64,000 bases of DNA from Lepiota brunneoincarnata. Its lineage: Eukaryota > Basidiomycota > Agaricomycetes > Agaricales > Agaricaceae. The notes below the pieces were generated by a model. It saw only the letters and a list, made by a program, of their open reading frames with translations. It ran no database searches and was not told the origin of the DNA. This document shows, piece after piece, positions 1 to 11,834 of the stretch (position 1 is its first letter; the number at the start of each line of letters is the position of its first letter). A program made the translations under genes and the position numbers. The stretch is taken from contig JAEBUN010000049.1 in assembly GCA_023014365.1 (NCBI GenBank), forward strand, positions 1 to 64,000, in the 5' to 3' direction.

Positions 1-387
1 CGTTTAAAGGGGTGGGGGGAGAAGGTTGATGATGGCGATGAAAGGTCCGTTAGTGGGTGGGATTATGAGTTTGACACCCGTGGGTCTGATTTCTCCCACA
101 AGATCACGTTCGTCGTTGCTTAGTGTTTGTTCAGGCCATGTGCGTTCAAGTGAGGTTTAGTTCGGGTAAGGAACTTGTAGGGCGCTTCGGTAGGTAGATC
201 CCTGATTCGGGCGCTGCCGGATCATTGAACTGCAGCTGGGAGGGTTGTGCTGCGGAGGTAATGAGCAAAATTCGAAACCTCAGTTATTGCCAGCAAAGGG
301 GAATGAGCTATCACATGAATGTTAGGCCAGAGGCTAATAAGGCTATCTTGTCTATCATACGAAGGGAACCCACAACGTGACATCCCA
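1..387. other. 3' flank of NLR-1, no gene
   Basis: No coding exon is seen. The sequence is a diverged copy of the block found downstream of the other NLR genes (compare 3414-3783 and 8165-8549), so it is duplicated flank and possibly 3' untranslated sequence. Confidence 0.5.
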
Positions 388-3009
388 TCATGATCTGGTA
401 ACAGTAATCTGCCCTGGCTGTGCTCCGCCCGCACTTGGCTCGCCCGATAACTGCGCCAGAGAGGGCCATATTTCTATAGCCGATTTAGCCGAATAGTACG
501 TAGGTTCAGAGGATCTCCAGCGGGCCAAGACTAAGATCGCGTTCGCGCCATACCCCAGCAGGAAACAAATAGGGTTGTCATTCGTGGCAGAAGACAGGGG
601 GCAATCGTCATTCAAATTCTGGTGGGGCATTCGCATCAGAAAGGAATTACCCGTATCATGGATTTTAGCTAACAACCCTCACCCGGAATTCTACCTTGTC
701 GTGCGTACTCTTCAAGTGCGAAAGGAGTTTATCATCCGTTTCACTCATGCTGTGCGTCCTGACTAAATCATGAACTTGGGGCTATGTACGAAGCGTGAAA
801 ATTGGTTGCTAGCCTGAGAGAACGGAACGCACCGTTGCTTTAACCCAGGACACAAAATCAGGAAGGGCACGCCGCATCCCAGCTTGAGCATACCTAGAAA
901 AGGTGAGCGAATTATAGTCAAATGCACGGAGTATGTTTTTCAACTCGTCATGTTGGTCGCCATGTGTGTGGAAAGTATCATAGGACATGAAAACATTGCG
1001 GTGAGCCACCTTGATCAGGTCCTGAGCAAGGATAGCGGTCGATCGGTGATCAAGGGGCGGCCACATAAGCTGTTGATTCAATTCCTGGTAGGCAACGGAC
1101 TGGTCCAATATCGGTATCAAAGGTCTTAATGTGTTTGTGAACCTGTATGCGCTCTCGGCGAGGAACGGCATGGGCGAGCCTATGAACTGCAAGCATGCTT
1201 TCTGCACCTCGTCATTCCCCTTGAAGTCTGGGGGTAACGACGCGCAAAACCGACCCGAACGTGTAGGTTGAACGAGGTAATCGCGAAACGATGCATGGAG
1301 GAATCGCAGACGGCGAGTGTTCGCTTCATCAGGTATAGGTACGTCCAGCACAGAATGAAGTTTACGCGTCGCGGCGTAAAAGCTACCACGGCTGATCCCC
1401 AAGAAATTACACAGAAATCGGGGTGTGCAGGGCTCAATCAAATAATAAGTTGGCGGGGAAACAAGAACCTTGAGCAATCGATGCGTTACTGGCCAGACGT
1501 CTCCAGGAACCTCAGAAAGAACTCGTGTATACAATTGATCAAGCGTTTCCATCGCGCTGTGCGGTCCGAGCGCTTGGGAATGTCGAATAACGGAATGAAT
1601 TTCAGCAATGCGAGCATCAGGATTTCCGGACCCAGCATCCTCGATGTAATTAAGGACCGCGCTGGCGAAAACAAAGAGCCCAGATGCTTCGTTGATGATT
1701 TGTATAACAGCCTCCTCGGGCGGCCATACGCCGCTCGCATCTTCTTCGACACAGTCTCCATACCGATCGTGGATCTCCTTGAAACGCATACGAATGAACA
1801 GAGCAGTGTCGTGTCGGGATTCTTCGGAGTCAATCTGGAGCTGTTCTCTCCAGCACTGGATCGGAAAATCGGGCCTGGAGAGCGTACGCATGAGGTGAGG
1901 CTCTGGTCGGCTACAAATCATCCAGATGATCGGGGGTGACATCTGGGAGAGGATGGCATTGTTAATTAATTCGATGATGTGTAATTGGGCTGCCTCTCCA
2001 TCGCACTCATCGAGCCCATCCAATACGATTAGGTACTTTGGATGAGCGGGCAAAGAGCTCAATGGCTTGACGATGAGCTGTCGGAACTGGACATGGGTAG
2101 CCTTCTTCAGTAAATCAGGATCTGCGCCTAGCTCCTTTGCAACGAGTGGAAGGTACCCCGGAAATCGAACCGCGAGCTGATATGCAAGAGTGATGAACAC
2201 AGGCTGAGGGTTTTTTCGTTTGTTAGTCTTGGAAAAGAAGAACACGGCGCCCAACCGCCGACGTTCTTCCGCAAATTCGGCGACGGTCTGTGCAACAGCT
2301 GACTTTCCGACTCCTGCAGGTCCATAGAGCCACAACAGATCCCAGGGACGATTGTCATCGAACAACCATTTCTGAATTTTGGCGGTGAGAGATATACGAG
2401 TGCCGGGGTAACATTTGGGAGGAGGGTAGCGAGCGGATGAGTCGACATCGGCACCTTGGGTCATTTCTCGCGAAAGAGCTTCGAGGACTGGGAAATAGAG
2501 GGTAAGCATGTCCGTTGTTTGTTGTCACATTGGAAGCTCGTACCAGGTTGCCCACTATCAATATTGTTGATAGTCATTGATTTATCCACCAGCTTATGGA
2601 TCACGGTCGAATTGTCGGTGATGCTCGTCGAATTATCAGCCATGACTGGCTGATTGACTACAAAATTGCTTGCATTGGGGAAAAGCCCCATCCCAGTGGT
2701 TCCTGTCCCCACTATACCTCAGTCTTTTCAAATAACCGGCTGCCTAATTCATCACATTTACCTAGAGGCTTCGAAGCCGTGACACCCGCACTGCTTGCCG
2801 GCGTTACGTTTTCCTCCAAATGCCGGGTTGATACTTCATCGTTTGTGCTACGGGCGGCCTCACTCTCAGCGCTTGCTAATCCTGGACCTGTGTTTGATTC
2901 ATTCTGGCAGTTGGGGGTGATTAAGTGACGTGTGCTTACCGCCTGATGTAGGGGCCACCTCCCTTGTTTTCCCTTTCCTACGATGAAAGATTCGATCCAA
3001 AAGAGGCAT
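388..3009 (-). CDS. NLR-1: NACHT-domain NLR-like protein, 780 aa
   Basis: Six exons on the minus strand: 2940-3009, 2762-2881, 2544-2711, 833-2487, 683-781 and 388-618. Introns are 50-65 nt with GT..AG ends and phases are consistent throughout. Exon 1 gives a short basic N-terminus (MPLLDRIFHRRKGKT). Exon 3 is N/T/I-rich. Exon 4 carries the NACHT NTPase: P-loop GPAGVGKS near residues 175-182, Walker B LIVLDGLDEC near 272-281, and an ICSRPE sensor-like motif about 30 residues on. No WD, ankyrin or TPR repeats follow. The C-terminus is supplied by exons 5 and 6, which are conserved in every paralog. The family are cytosolic NTP-driven switches linked in fungi to non-self recognition and cell death; the role here is inferred. 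The long open frame stops at 809, but that TAG lies in intron 4. This copy is the most diverged of the intact genes. Confidence 0.82.
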
Positions 3010-3783
3010 TCCACGTAGATATGATGTACTCGATTGATTCTCAGTCAATTGATTGGAGGGCGATAAGTGTAGATGGTGGGAGAGACTGAGAGATTGTGAG
3101 GATGGGCGCTCGTTTGTGTCCACGGTCATGTGTCGGACAACCGAGGGCGCTTAAGACCTAGGATGCACAATCTCAAGTGAAGTCAGCCCGTCCTTATGTT
3201 AATGTTTTGGCATAATGTGAGCACAGGGGAACGTGAAAATGTCGAACGGAGTTTCAACGACACTACATAGATAACACACATACTGCGAAAACCGGATCAG
3301 ACCTGTGGTTGAACAGCTGATTTCAAAGTCGCCTGCATCCTTCCTTTAACCAATGAGTTGATCGTTTGCTCTGTCTTGTCACCCCTGTTTCTCCCCTTGT
3401 TTCATGACTTAATTTAAAAAAGCCAGGTGATCCTGCTGGTGGAAACACCAGAAGAGCGATCAGGGTTCCTAAACGCGAGCCGGTGAAGGTAGAGGGTCGT
3501 AAGTGGTGGTACCCTGTCCCTGGGTCTGAGTTCGCTCACAAAGCATATCGGTAGCCATGTGGGTTCGGTGCCACTGCTAGTGTTGTTCGTGGATCCGTGC
3601 TGGTCGTGGTACTGAAGCAGAGGTCTGGCCTGGCATAAAACTTTGTAGAGCACTTGGTTCAAACTCAAGCGAGCTTGCAGTTACAATGCGCGTATTTCAT
3701 TGGATGGTTTTGGAAACAATGAGGGACCAGAACGGTATGAGTGTTAGTGACTAGGGATCTCTGTACTACAATGGGATGCGATG
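3010..3783. other. NLR-1/NLR-2 intergenic: conserved upstream and downstream blocks
   Basis: Positions 3010-3175 form a block conserved upstream of NLR-1, -2, -3, -5 and partly -6, with a GGGCGCT..GGCGCTTA core near 3100-3155. It probably holds the promoter and 5' UTR. Positions 3414-3783 are the block found 3' of each family member. An open frame on the minus strand at 3414-3668 recurs at 8151-8414, but it drifts in frame and length, so I treat it as non-coding. Confidence 0.5.
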
Positions 3784-6392
3784 TCATCCCCTTTTGGCAG
3801 TAAGGACCGGCCCCGACGGTATCCCATTGGCACTGGGATCGCCAGGTAACCCGGCTAGAGAAGGCCATATCTCCACGGCCGATTTGGCAGAACAATATCT
3901 AGGACGCGAGTTAGTCCTTCCCGCCAAGACTAGGACCGTATTGGGGCCATGGCCCAGCAGGAAACAAACCCGCTTCTCGTCTGAGGCAGAGGATAGGTGA
4001 CTATCGTCGTTCAAATTCTATGGGCAGGTGTGGCATTTATATCAAAACAATTCCCGCATCATGATGTAGCGCCTCACCAGGAATTCTATCTTGTCACTTG
4101 TGCTTTTCAAGGACGATAGCAGCCTGTCATCAGCTTCACTCATGCCGTGGGTCCTGACCAGATCATGAAGCGACTAAATGTGGAATATGAATTGTAGTTG
4201 GCACTCGAGAGCATGAATCGCACCATGCTTTTGACCCAGCGCACAAATCCAGGGATGCCACGCGCTACGCCACCTTGAGCAAACTGGGAAAACGTGAGTG
4301 AGTTATAGTCAAAAGCACAGAGCATGGCTTCAAGTTCGTGATGTTGGTCGCTAGGCGTCCTGAATGTGTCATAGGACAAGAAAACATTGCGTTGTGCCAC
4401 CCTGATCAGATGCTCAGCGAGTTTCTGTCGCAACCCACGGTCAGGAGGGGACCACGCAAGGCATAGTTTCAACTCCTGGTCGGCAGCGGACTCATCTAGT
4501 GTCGGTATCAAAGGCCTGTACGTGTTGGTGAGCTTGTATGTGCTCTCTGCGAGGAACAGCGCAGGTAAACAGAGGAACTGTAAGCATGCTTTCTGCACCT
4601 CGTCATTTCCTTTGAAGTCCGGTGGCAGTGAAGCACAAAACCGGCCCGAGCGTATGGGCTGGACGAGGTAATCGCGGAATGATGCATGGAGGAACCGCAG
4701 AGGACTGGCATCCGCCTCATCCGGTGAAGGTACATCCAGGACTGAATGGAGTTTGCGAACTGCGGTGTAAAATCTTCCACGAGTGATCCCTAAGAAGTTG
4801 CACAGAAATCGTGGAGAGGAAATCTCTTTGAGGAACTCTGGTGGGGAAACGAGGACCTTGAGCAACCGATGAGTGACTGGCCAGATATCTTCAGGAACAT
4901 CCGACAGAATCCGTGTATAGAGTTGATCAAGTGTTTCCATCGGGCTACGCGGTCCAATTGTCAGGGAATGTCGAATAACAGAAAGAACTTCAGAAAGCCG
5001 TGCATTGGGATTTCCAGATTCAGCATCCTCGATGTACCTCATGACAGTACTGGCGAACACAAACAGCCCCGATGCTTCGTCGACAATCTGCGTAACATCC
5101 TCCTCGGGAGGCCACACTCCATTCGCATCTTCTTCGACACAGTCCCCGTACAGATCGTGGACCTCCTTGAAGCGGGTCCGAATGAACCTGGCAGCGTCGT
5201 CTCTGGATTCCTCGGTATCGATTGCAAGCACCTCTCTCCAACACTGGATCGTAAAATCGGGCCTGGAGAGAGTACGCATGAGGTGGTGCTCTGGTCGACT
5301 GCAAATCATCCAGATGATCGGGAGCGATACCTGGGAGAGGATGACGTTGTTTATCAATTCGACGATGTGCAATTGGGCCGTCTCTCCATCGCATTCATCG
5401 AGCCCGTCCAAGACGATTAAGTATTTTGGATGGGCTGGCAAGGAGCTCAGGGGTTCAATGATGAGCTGTCGGAACTGGACGTGAGGAGCTTTCTTCAGCA
5501 AATCGGGATCTGCGCCTAGCTCCTTTGCAACGAGTGGAAGGTACCCAGGGAATCGGACAGCTAGCTGGTATGCGAGAGTGATGAAGACGGGCTGTAGATC
5601 CTTTCGTTTGTTGGTCTTGGAAAAGAAGAATGCAGCGCCCAATCGGCGATGATCCTTGGCAAATTCGGCGACTGTTTGTGCGACAGCTGACTTTCCGACT
5701 CCCGCAGGTCCGTAGAGCCACAGCAGATCCCAGGTGCGGTTATTATCGAATAACCATTTCTCGATTTTTGCGGTGAGAGATTTGCGAGTGCCGGGGTAAC
5801 ATTTGGGGGGAGGGTGGCGGGCGGAGGAATCGACATCGGCACCTTGGGTCATTTCGCGGGAAAGAGCTTCGAGGACTGGGGAACATAGCGTAAGCATGTC
5901 CGTTGTTTGTGGTCACATAGGAAGCTCGTACCAGGTTGTCCATTATCAATATTGTGGATGGTCGTCGACTTGTCCACTAGCTTGTGGATCACAGTTGAAA
6001 TGTCGGTCCTGCTCGTCGAATTGTCGGTCATGACTGGCTGATTGAGTACCGCGTTGTTTGCATTGGCGAAAAACCCCCCTTCAGCGCTTTCTGTCCCTCC
6101 TCTACCTCAGTATTTCGAACAATCGGCTGCCTAAATCGTCACATTACCTAGCGGTTTTGAGGTCTCGACGCCTGCACTGCTTGCCAACTTTACTTTTCCC
6201 CTCGCATGCCGGGTTGATGCCTCATCATGTGCGTCGTGAGTGGTCTCACTCTCAGCACTTGCAAGTCCTGGGTTTAGGCTTGATTCACTATTGCTGTCGA
6301 GCGATTAAGTGACGGCGCTTACCGCTTGACGTGGGGGCTATCTCCCTAGTTTTCCCTTTCTTATGACGAAAGATTCGATCTAACAAAGACAT
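3784..6392 (-). CDS. NLR-2: NACHT-domain NLR-like protein, 779 aa
   Basis: Exons 6323-6392, 6148-6267, 5932-6099, 4224-5875, 4078-4173 and 3784-4017, all in phase. The N-terminus is MSLLDRIFRHKKGKT. The exon 3 segment ends STTIHNIDNGQP immediately before the NACHT exon. The P-loop GPAGVGKS is near residues 175-182 and Walker B LIVLDGLDEC near 272-281, followed by ICSRPE. The intron 4 donor ATG/GTGCGA and acceptor ATTTAG/TCG join the big exon to SLHDLVRTH and on to a final exon containing YCSAKSAVEIWPSL. Reading straight through intron 4 gives a false stop at 4140. Stretches of several hundred bases are identical to NLR-5, which suggests recent gene conversion. The role is the same NLR-type switch, inferred from family. 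Confidence 0.85.
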
Positions 6393-8549
6393 TCCACGTA
6401 GATATAGTGTGAGGTCTATTCTCAGTCGGTTGGTTGGATAGTGTCAAGTATGGACGGTAGGAGATGCTGAGAGTGATTGTCAAGATAGATATATGGGCGC
6501 TCATTTGTGCTCGTGATCATGTGTCCGACACCGAAGGCGCTTAGGATGCACACAATGTTAAATGAAGTCAGCCGCAGGACACAATAATGACCGATGGTTC
6601 ACTGAAATTGACCTGATCAGCTCAAGCCTATTCCCAAGATTCGGGCTGGGGTATGCTGCGTGAAGGTCATCACAAATCTGTTCAATCTTGGTTCAATCCC
6701 AAGACCTCGCACTTTTCGCAACTTGCTGATCTTCGGAGCCAGCCGGTCTGATGCTTAGGTAAAAGGTCTGGCTAAAAGATCTACATAAGTACAGACAGCA
6801 GACGAAAAACCCGTGGTCTACAAGACCATGGAGTGGGCCGGCCGCTCATTAGCCACTTTTCCACGAGAGATCCGGATGAGAGGAATCCCCCAGTCCCAGC
6901 CCCTATTGTAGGGACGCCCTCTCGGCTGCGCGAGGACGTCGCGATTATCTAGGGGTAGTAGTGTAGATATTTCGGCTCCCTTTTATCACGTTTCCTATCT
7001 TACGCCTCATACTTCTCTTTCTGTCTCCTTTACGTAGATGCACTCGCTCGATTCACTTCCATCTCCCTCGTTTAACATCCGATTCTTGTGGAAACTCGGA
7101 CACTTGAGAGCTTATATAGCATGCCACATGGTTCTCGAATACACGTCTTTCTCCCCCAAACTCCATAGCAGCCTTACACCATTCTCTCAGCGCCACTGAA
7201 TGATCCAATACTCGAGGGGTCGAGACGCGCCTAGTGCACATCCAACTGGGGAATAACAGCTCCTAATCTTCAATTACACGGCTTCCCTACCCTGCTTATT
7301 AATGAATCCGGTCAGACAGGGCCAGATCTCTAGTGACGATCCTACCACTTGATGCCGGGGATTATGTGCTTGGTTGTTTGGGTTTGTTGGTTGAACGACC
7401 CACGACCACCCAATGATTCCCAATTTATGCAAGTGTTTTACAAGAGCGGGAGGCAACTGAGCTGATTAATGATGATTGTCACGACGTGTGGACGTTGCAA
7501 TGATGAGCATTTGTTTCGGCTTTCATAGCCATGACTAGTGTACCTAGGTCTAGTTTTTCTGGCTTTGTCAGCGCTTGACTCGAGGAGGAAACGAGATATG
7601 GTGGAGGTTGGGCCGGCGGGCCGGGTTAGTAAGCTAGACTGTGAAGCGAGGAGCCGCTGGGGGGCGGGTAACTCGCTTCGAGGGTGTGATGCGTTTTCCT
7701 GCCTTAGTTAGGTTGATTAAATGTCAACGATGGGGCTAGTATTTCGAGATAATGTGAGCGATAATTCGGGGGATACGACGATAAGTCTAGTGTTAAACTG
7801 GGTGGGAGAATGGGTATGAAATATGTTAGTGTCGTTGGTATCTACGTGTGGACGAGACTGGTTGGGAAGACACAGGTTGGCAAGCTCCATCCGCTTCCTG
7901 CTCTGCTGGATGCTGGGTGCCGGCAAGTTCCATTATATAGCGCCTTTGCTCAAGGCACAAGGTGAGCACGGCAGATGTGACAATAGCAATGGACAGTTCG
8001 ACGGCCCTAGATAATCTACGTGTCGCAAAAGCCAGACTGGACCTGCAGCGAGCAGATGATTTCAAAGTCACCTGTATCATTCCTCGGCCGGTGGTGGGTT
8101 GGTCCATCTGTCCTTTCTTGTCATTGATTTTTCACTCGCCGTTTCGTTGTTCAATCACACAAAGAGAGATGTACAGGGCCGGATGAAGTAGTCGGCGACA
8201 CTGGCGGAGCGGTCAGGACCTTAGAGGCACGTTGGTGGTGGCAGAGGGCCGTAGGGAGTGGTATTGTGCCCCTGGCTCCGATTTTGCCTATAAAGCATAT
8301 CGGTAGCCCTGTGGGTTTGGTGCCGCCGCTAGTGTTTTTCATGGATCCTTGGCGGTCATGGTATTGAAGCAGAGGTCTGATCAGGCATAGAACTTTGTAG
8401 AGCACTTGGTTCAAACTAATGCGAGCTTGTCGTTACCATGCACATATTCATTGGACAGTATTTGAAACAATGAGGGACCGGAACGGTACGAGTGTATACA
8501 TTAATGTAGCGACTAGGGGTCTCCATACTACAACAGATATACGGTGTCA
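6393..8549. other. Intergenic with duplicated flank and NLR 3'-exon relic
   Basis: Positions 6393-6590 are the conserved upstream block of NLR-2. Positions 7190-7330 resemble the last exon and 3' end of NLR-4 (compare 11740-11890) and are a relic. Positions 7340-7530 are shared with 14630-14830. Positions 7500-7810 are shared with 18880-19145 plus 19491-19550, where a solo LTR splits the second copy. Positions 8165-8549 are the conserved 3' block of NLR-3. No intact gene is seen. Confidence 0.55.
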
Positions 8550-11139
8550 TCAACTTTCGGCAGCAAGGAGTGGCCCTGAATGTACTCCATTAGCACTGGG
8601 CTCGCCAGGTAACCCGGCGATAGAGGGCCATATCTCTACAGCCGATTTGGCAGAACAATATTTAGGGGACGAGTTTTCAGCCTTGCTGGCCAGGACTAGG
8701 ACCGCATTGGACCCATAGCCCAGCAGGAAACAAACTCGCTTTTCCTCTGTGGCAGAGGATAGATGACTATCGTCGTTCAAATTCTATGGGCGGGTGTGGC
8801 ATTTATATCAAAACAATTCCCGCATCATGATGTAGCGCCTCACCAGGAATTCTATCTTGGCGTTTGTACCTTTCAAGTACGATAAGAGTTTGTCGTCAAT
8901 TTCACTCATGCTGTGGGTCCTGACCAGATCATGAAGCGACTAAATGTGGAATGTGAATTGTAGTTGGCACCAGAGAGCATGAATCGCACCGTGCTTTTGA
9001 CCCAATGCACAAATCCGGGGATGCCACGTGCTACGCCAGCTTGAGCATACACAGAGAATGTGAGTGAATTATAGTCAAAGGTGCGGAGCATGGCTTCAAG
9101 TTCGTGATGTTGGTCACCGGGCGTCCGGAAAGCACCATAGGACAAGAAAGCATTGCGTTGTGCCACCCTGATCAGGTGCTCAGCGAGCTTCCGCCTCTGC
9201 GCATGGTCAGGAGGGAACCATGCAAGGTGCAGATTCAACTGTTGGTCAGCAACGGACTCATCTAGCGTCGGTATCAAAGGCCTAAGCATGTCAGTGAGCT
9301 TGTACGCGCTCTCGGCGAGGAATAGCACAGGCGAACAGAGGAACTGTAGGCATGCTTTCTGTACCTCGTCATTCCCTTTGAAGTCCGGTGGCAGTGAAGC
9401 ACAAAACCGGCCTGAGCGCATAGGCTGTACGAGGTAATCGCGGAACGATGCATGGAGGAATCGCAGAGGACTTGTGTACGCCTCATCCGGTGAAGGTACA
9501 CCCAAGACTGAATGGAGTTTGCGCATTGCAGTGTAAAATCCTCCACGAGTGATCCCTAGGAAATTGCACAGAAGTCGTGGGGAGGAAATCTCTTCATAGA
9601 ACTCTGGTGGGGAAACGAGGACCTTGAGTAATCGATGAGTGACTGGCCAGATATCTTCAGGAACATCCGACAGAATCCGTGTATAGAGTTGATCAAGTGT
9701 TTCCATCGGACTACGTGGTCCGACTGTCAGGGAATGTCGAATGACAGAAAGAACTTCGGAAAGCCGTGCATTGGGATTCCCGGATCCAGCATCCTCGATG
9801 TACCTCATGATAGTACTGGCGAACACAAACAGCCCCGATGCTTCGTCGACAATCCGTGTAACATCCTCCTCGGGAGGCCACACTCCATTCGCATCTTCTT
9901 CGACACAGTCCCCGTACAGATCATGGACCTCCTTGAAACGTGTCCGAATGAACCTCGCAGTATCGTCTCTGGACTCCTCGGTATCGATTGCAAGCACCTC
10001 TCTCCAACACTGGATCGAAAAATCGGGCCTGGAGAGAGTACGCATGAGGTGGTGCTCTGGTCGACTGCAAATCATCCAGATGATCGGGAGCGACACCTGG
10101 GAGAGGATGACGTTGTTTATCAATTCGACGATGTGCAACTGGGCCGTCTCTCCATCGCATTCATCGAGCCCGTCCAAGACGATTAAATACTTTGGATGAG
10201 CTGGCATGGAACTCAGGGGCTCAATGATGAGCTGTCGGAACTGGACGTGAGGAGCTTTTTTCAGCAAATCGGGATCTGCGCCTAGCTCCTTTGCAACGAG
10301 TGGGAGATATCCGGGGAATCGGACAGCTAGCTGGTATGCGAGAGTGATGAAGACGGGCTGTAGATCCTTTCGTTTGTTGGTCTTGGAAAAGAAGAATGCA
10401 GCACCCAATCGGCGATGATCCTTGGCAAATTCGGCGACCGTCTGTGCGACAGCTGACTTTCCGACTCCCGCAGGTCCATAGAGCCACAGCAGATCCCATG
10501 TGCGGTTGCTATCGAACAACCATTTCTTGATTTTTGCGGTGAGAGATTTGCGAGTGCCGGGGTAACATTTAGGAGGGGGGTGGCGAGCGGAGGAATCGAC
10601 GTCAGCTCCTTGGGTCATATCACGCGAAAGAGCTTCGAGGACTGGGAAACGTAGGGTCAGCATGTCCGTTGTTTGTGGGGTCACATAGGAAGCTCGTACC
10701 AGGCTGCCCATTATCAATATTGTGGATGGTCATTGATTTATCCACCAGTTTATGGATCACAGTTGGATTGTCGGCCATGACTGGCTGATTGACTACAAAA
10801 TTACTTGCATTGGGGAAAAACCCCTTCCGAGCGGTTTCTGTTCCTACTCTATCTCAATATTTCGGACAATCGATTGCGTAATTCATCACATTACCTAGAG
10901 GATTTGAGGTCCCAACCCCTGCACTGCTTGGCGACTTGAAGTTTTCCTCCACATGCCGGGTTGATATGTCATCGCCCGCTCCACGAGTGTTCTCATCCGC
11001 AGCGCTTGCAAATCCTGTATCTAGATTCGATTCGCTCTGGCAATCGGGCGATTAACTGACGGTGCTTACCACCTGATGTAGGGGTCACCTTCCTGGTTTT
11101 CCCTTTCTTACGATGAAAGACTCGGTCCAACAAAGACAT
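8550..11139 (-). CDS. NLR-3: NACHT-domain NLR-like protein, 772 aa
   Basis: Exons 11070-11139, 10895-11014, 10700-10846, 8990-10641, 8844-8939 and 8550-8783, all in phase. The N-terminus is MSLLDRVFHRKKGKT. Exon 3 is seven codons shorter than in NLR-1 and -2 because one STSITDN-like unit is missing, so exon 3 is where length varies. The P-loop GPAGVGKS falls near residues 168-175 and Walker B LIVLDGLDEC near 265-274. The long frame would start in exon 3 and run through intron 3, but the splice to VLEALSREM matches all paralogs. It shares its upstream and downstream blocks with its neighbours. Confidence 0.84.
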
Positions 11140-11834
11140 TCCACGTAGATATAGTGTATGTGATCGATTCTCAACCAATTGATTGGATAGCGATAAGTGT
11201 GAACGGGTGGGAGACGTTGAGAGTGAATGTTAAGAAGGCTATACAGACGCCCGTTTGTGTTCACGATCATGTGTCCGATGCCGAAGGCGCTCAAGGTATA
11301 ATGCAAACAATGTCAAATGCAATCAGTCCGTACTGGCGGAGCTGACACAACGATGACCGATGGTTCACTGAATTTTGACCTGATCGATCCAGACCTACTC
11401 CCAGGGTTCGGGCCCTCGCATGCTGCGCGGGGCCATCATACATTTCTTCAAAAGCTTGTAAAGGGTCGCATCGGTCAGATGATAGATTACTGAGCCACTA
11501 TTCTCTTGTTGGAATTTGGGATTCTGGAAAACTGACGGAATGCCGATGTTTGATGTACTTGACCACCTCATGGTAATCACATTGTCAGTAGCTCATATAC
11601 TCGTAGTCTACAGTGGGTACTCTTGCCCATTTACCTCCCTGCCCTCCCTTCGCCCCGCCGTTGTTGTCTTGTCCTCGTGAATAGATGCCATCGTCCGTCT
11701 TCACCTTCCTGGGCTGATTTCAACATCTCTCAGCACCGCTGAGTGATTCAATACTCGAGGAGTCGAAATATGCCCACCGCATATCCGACTGGGGAAGAAT
11801 GGCTCCTAATCTTCAATTATACAGCTCCCCTACC
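11140..11834. other. NLR-3 upstream block and NLR-4 3' flank
   Basis: Positions 11140-11380 repeat the conserved NLR upstream block. Positions 11330-11530 occur again in inverted orientation at 18600-18845. No gene is seen. Confidence 0.5.

Noticed and set aside
3414..3668. Minus-strand frame with a relative at 8151-8414, possible small conserved protein
   Set aside because: It lies in duplicated flank, has no start context, and its frame is not kept in the other copies.
4869..5420. 183-codon plus-strand frame, also seen at 9635-10186, 16646-17197 and inside 21367-22101
   Set aside because: Antisense shadow of the conserved NACHT exon; its sequence varies only as the minus-strand gene dictates.
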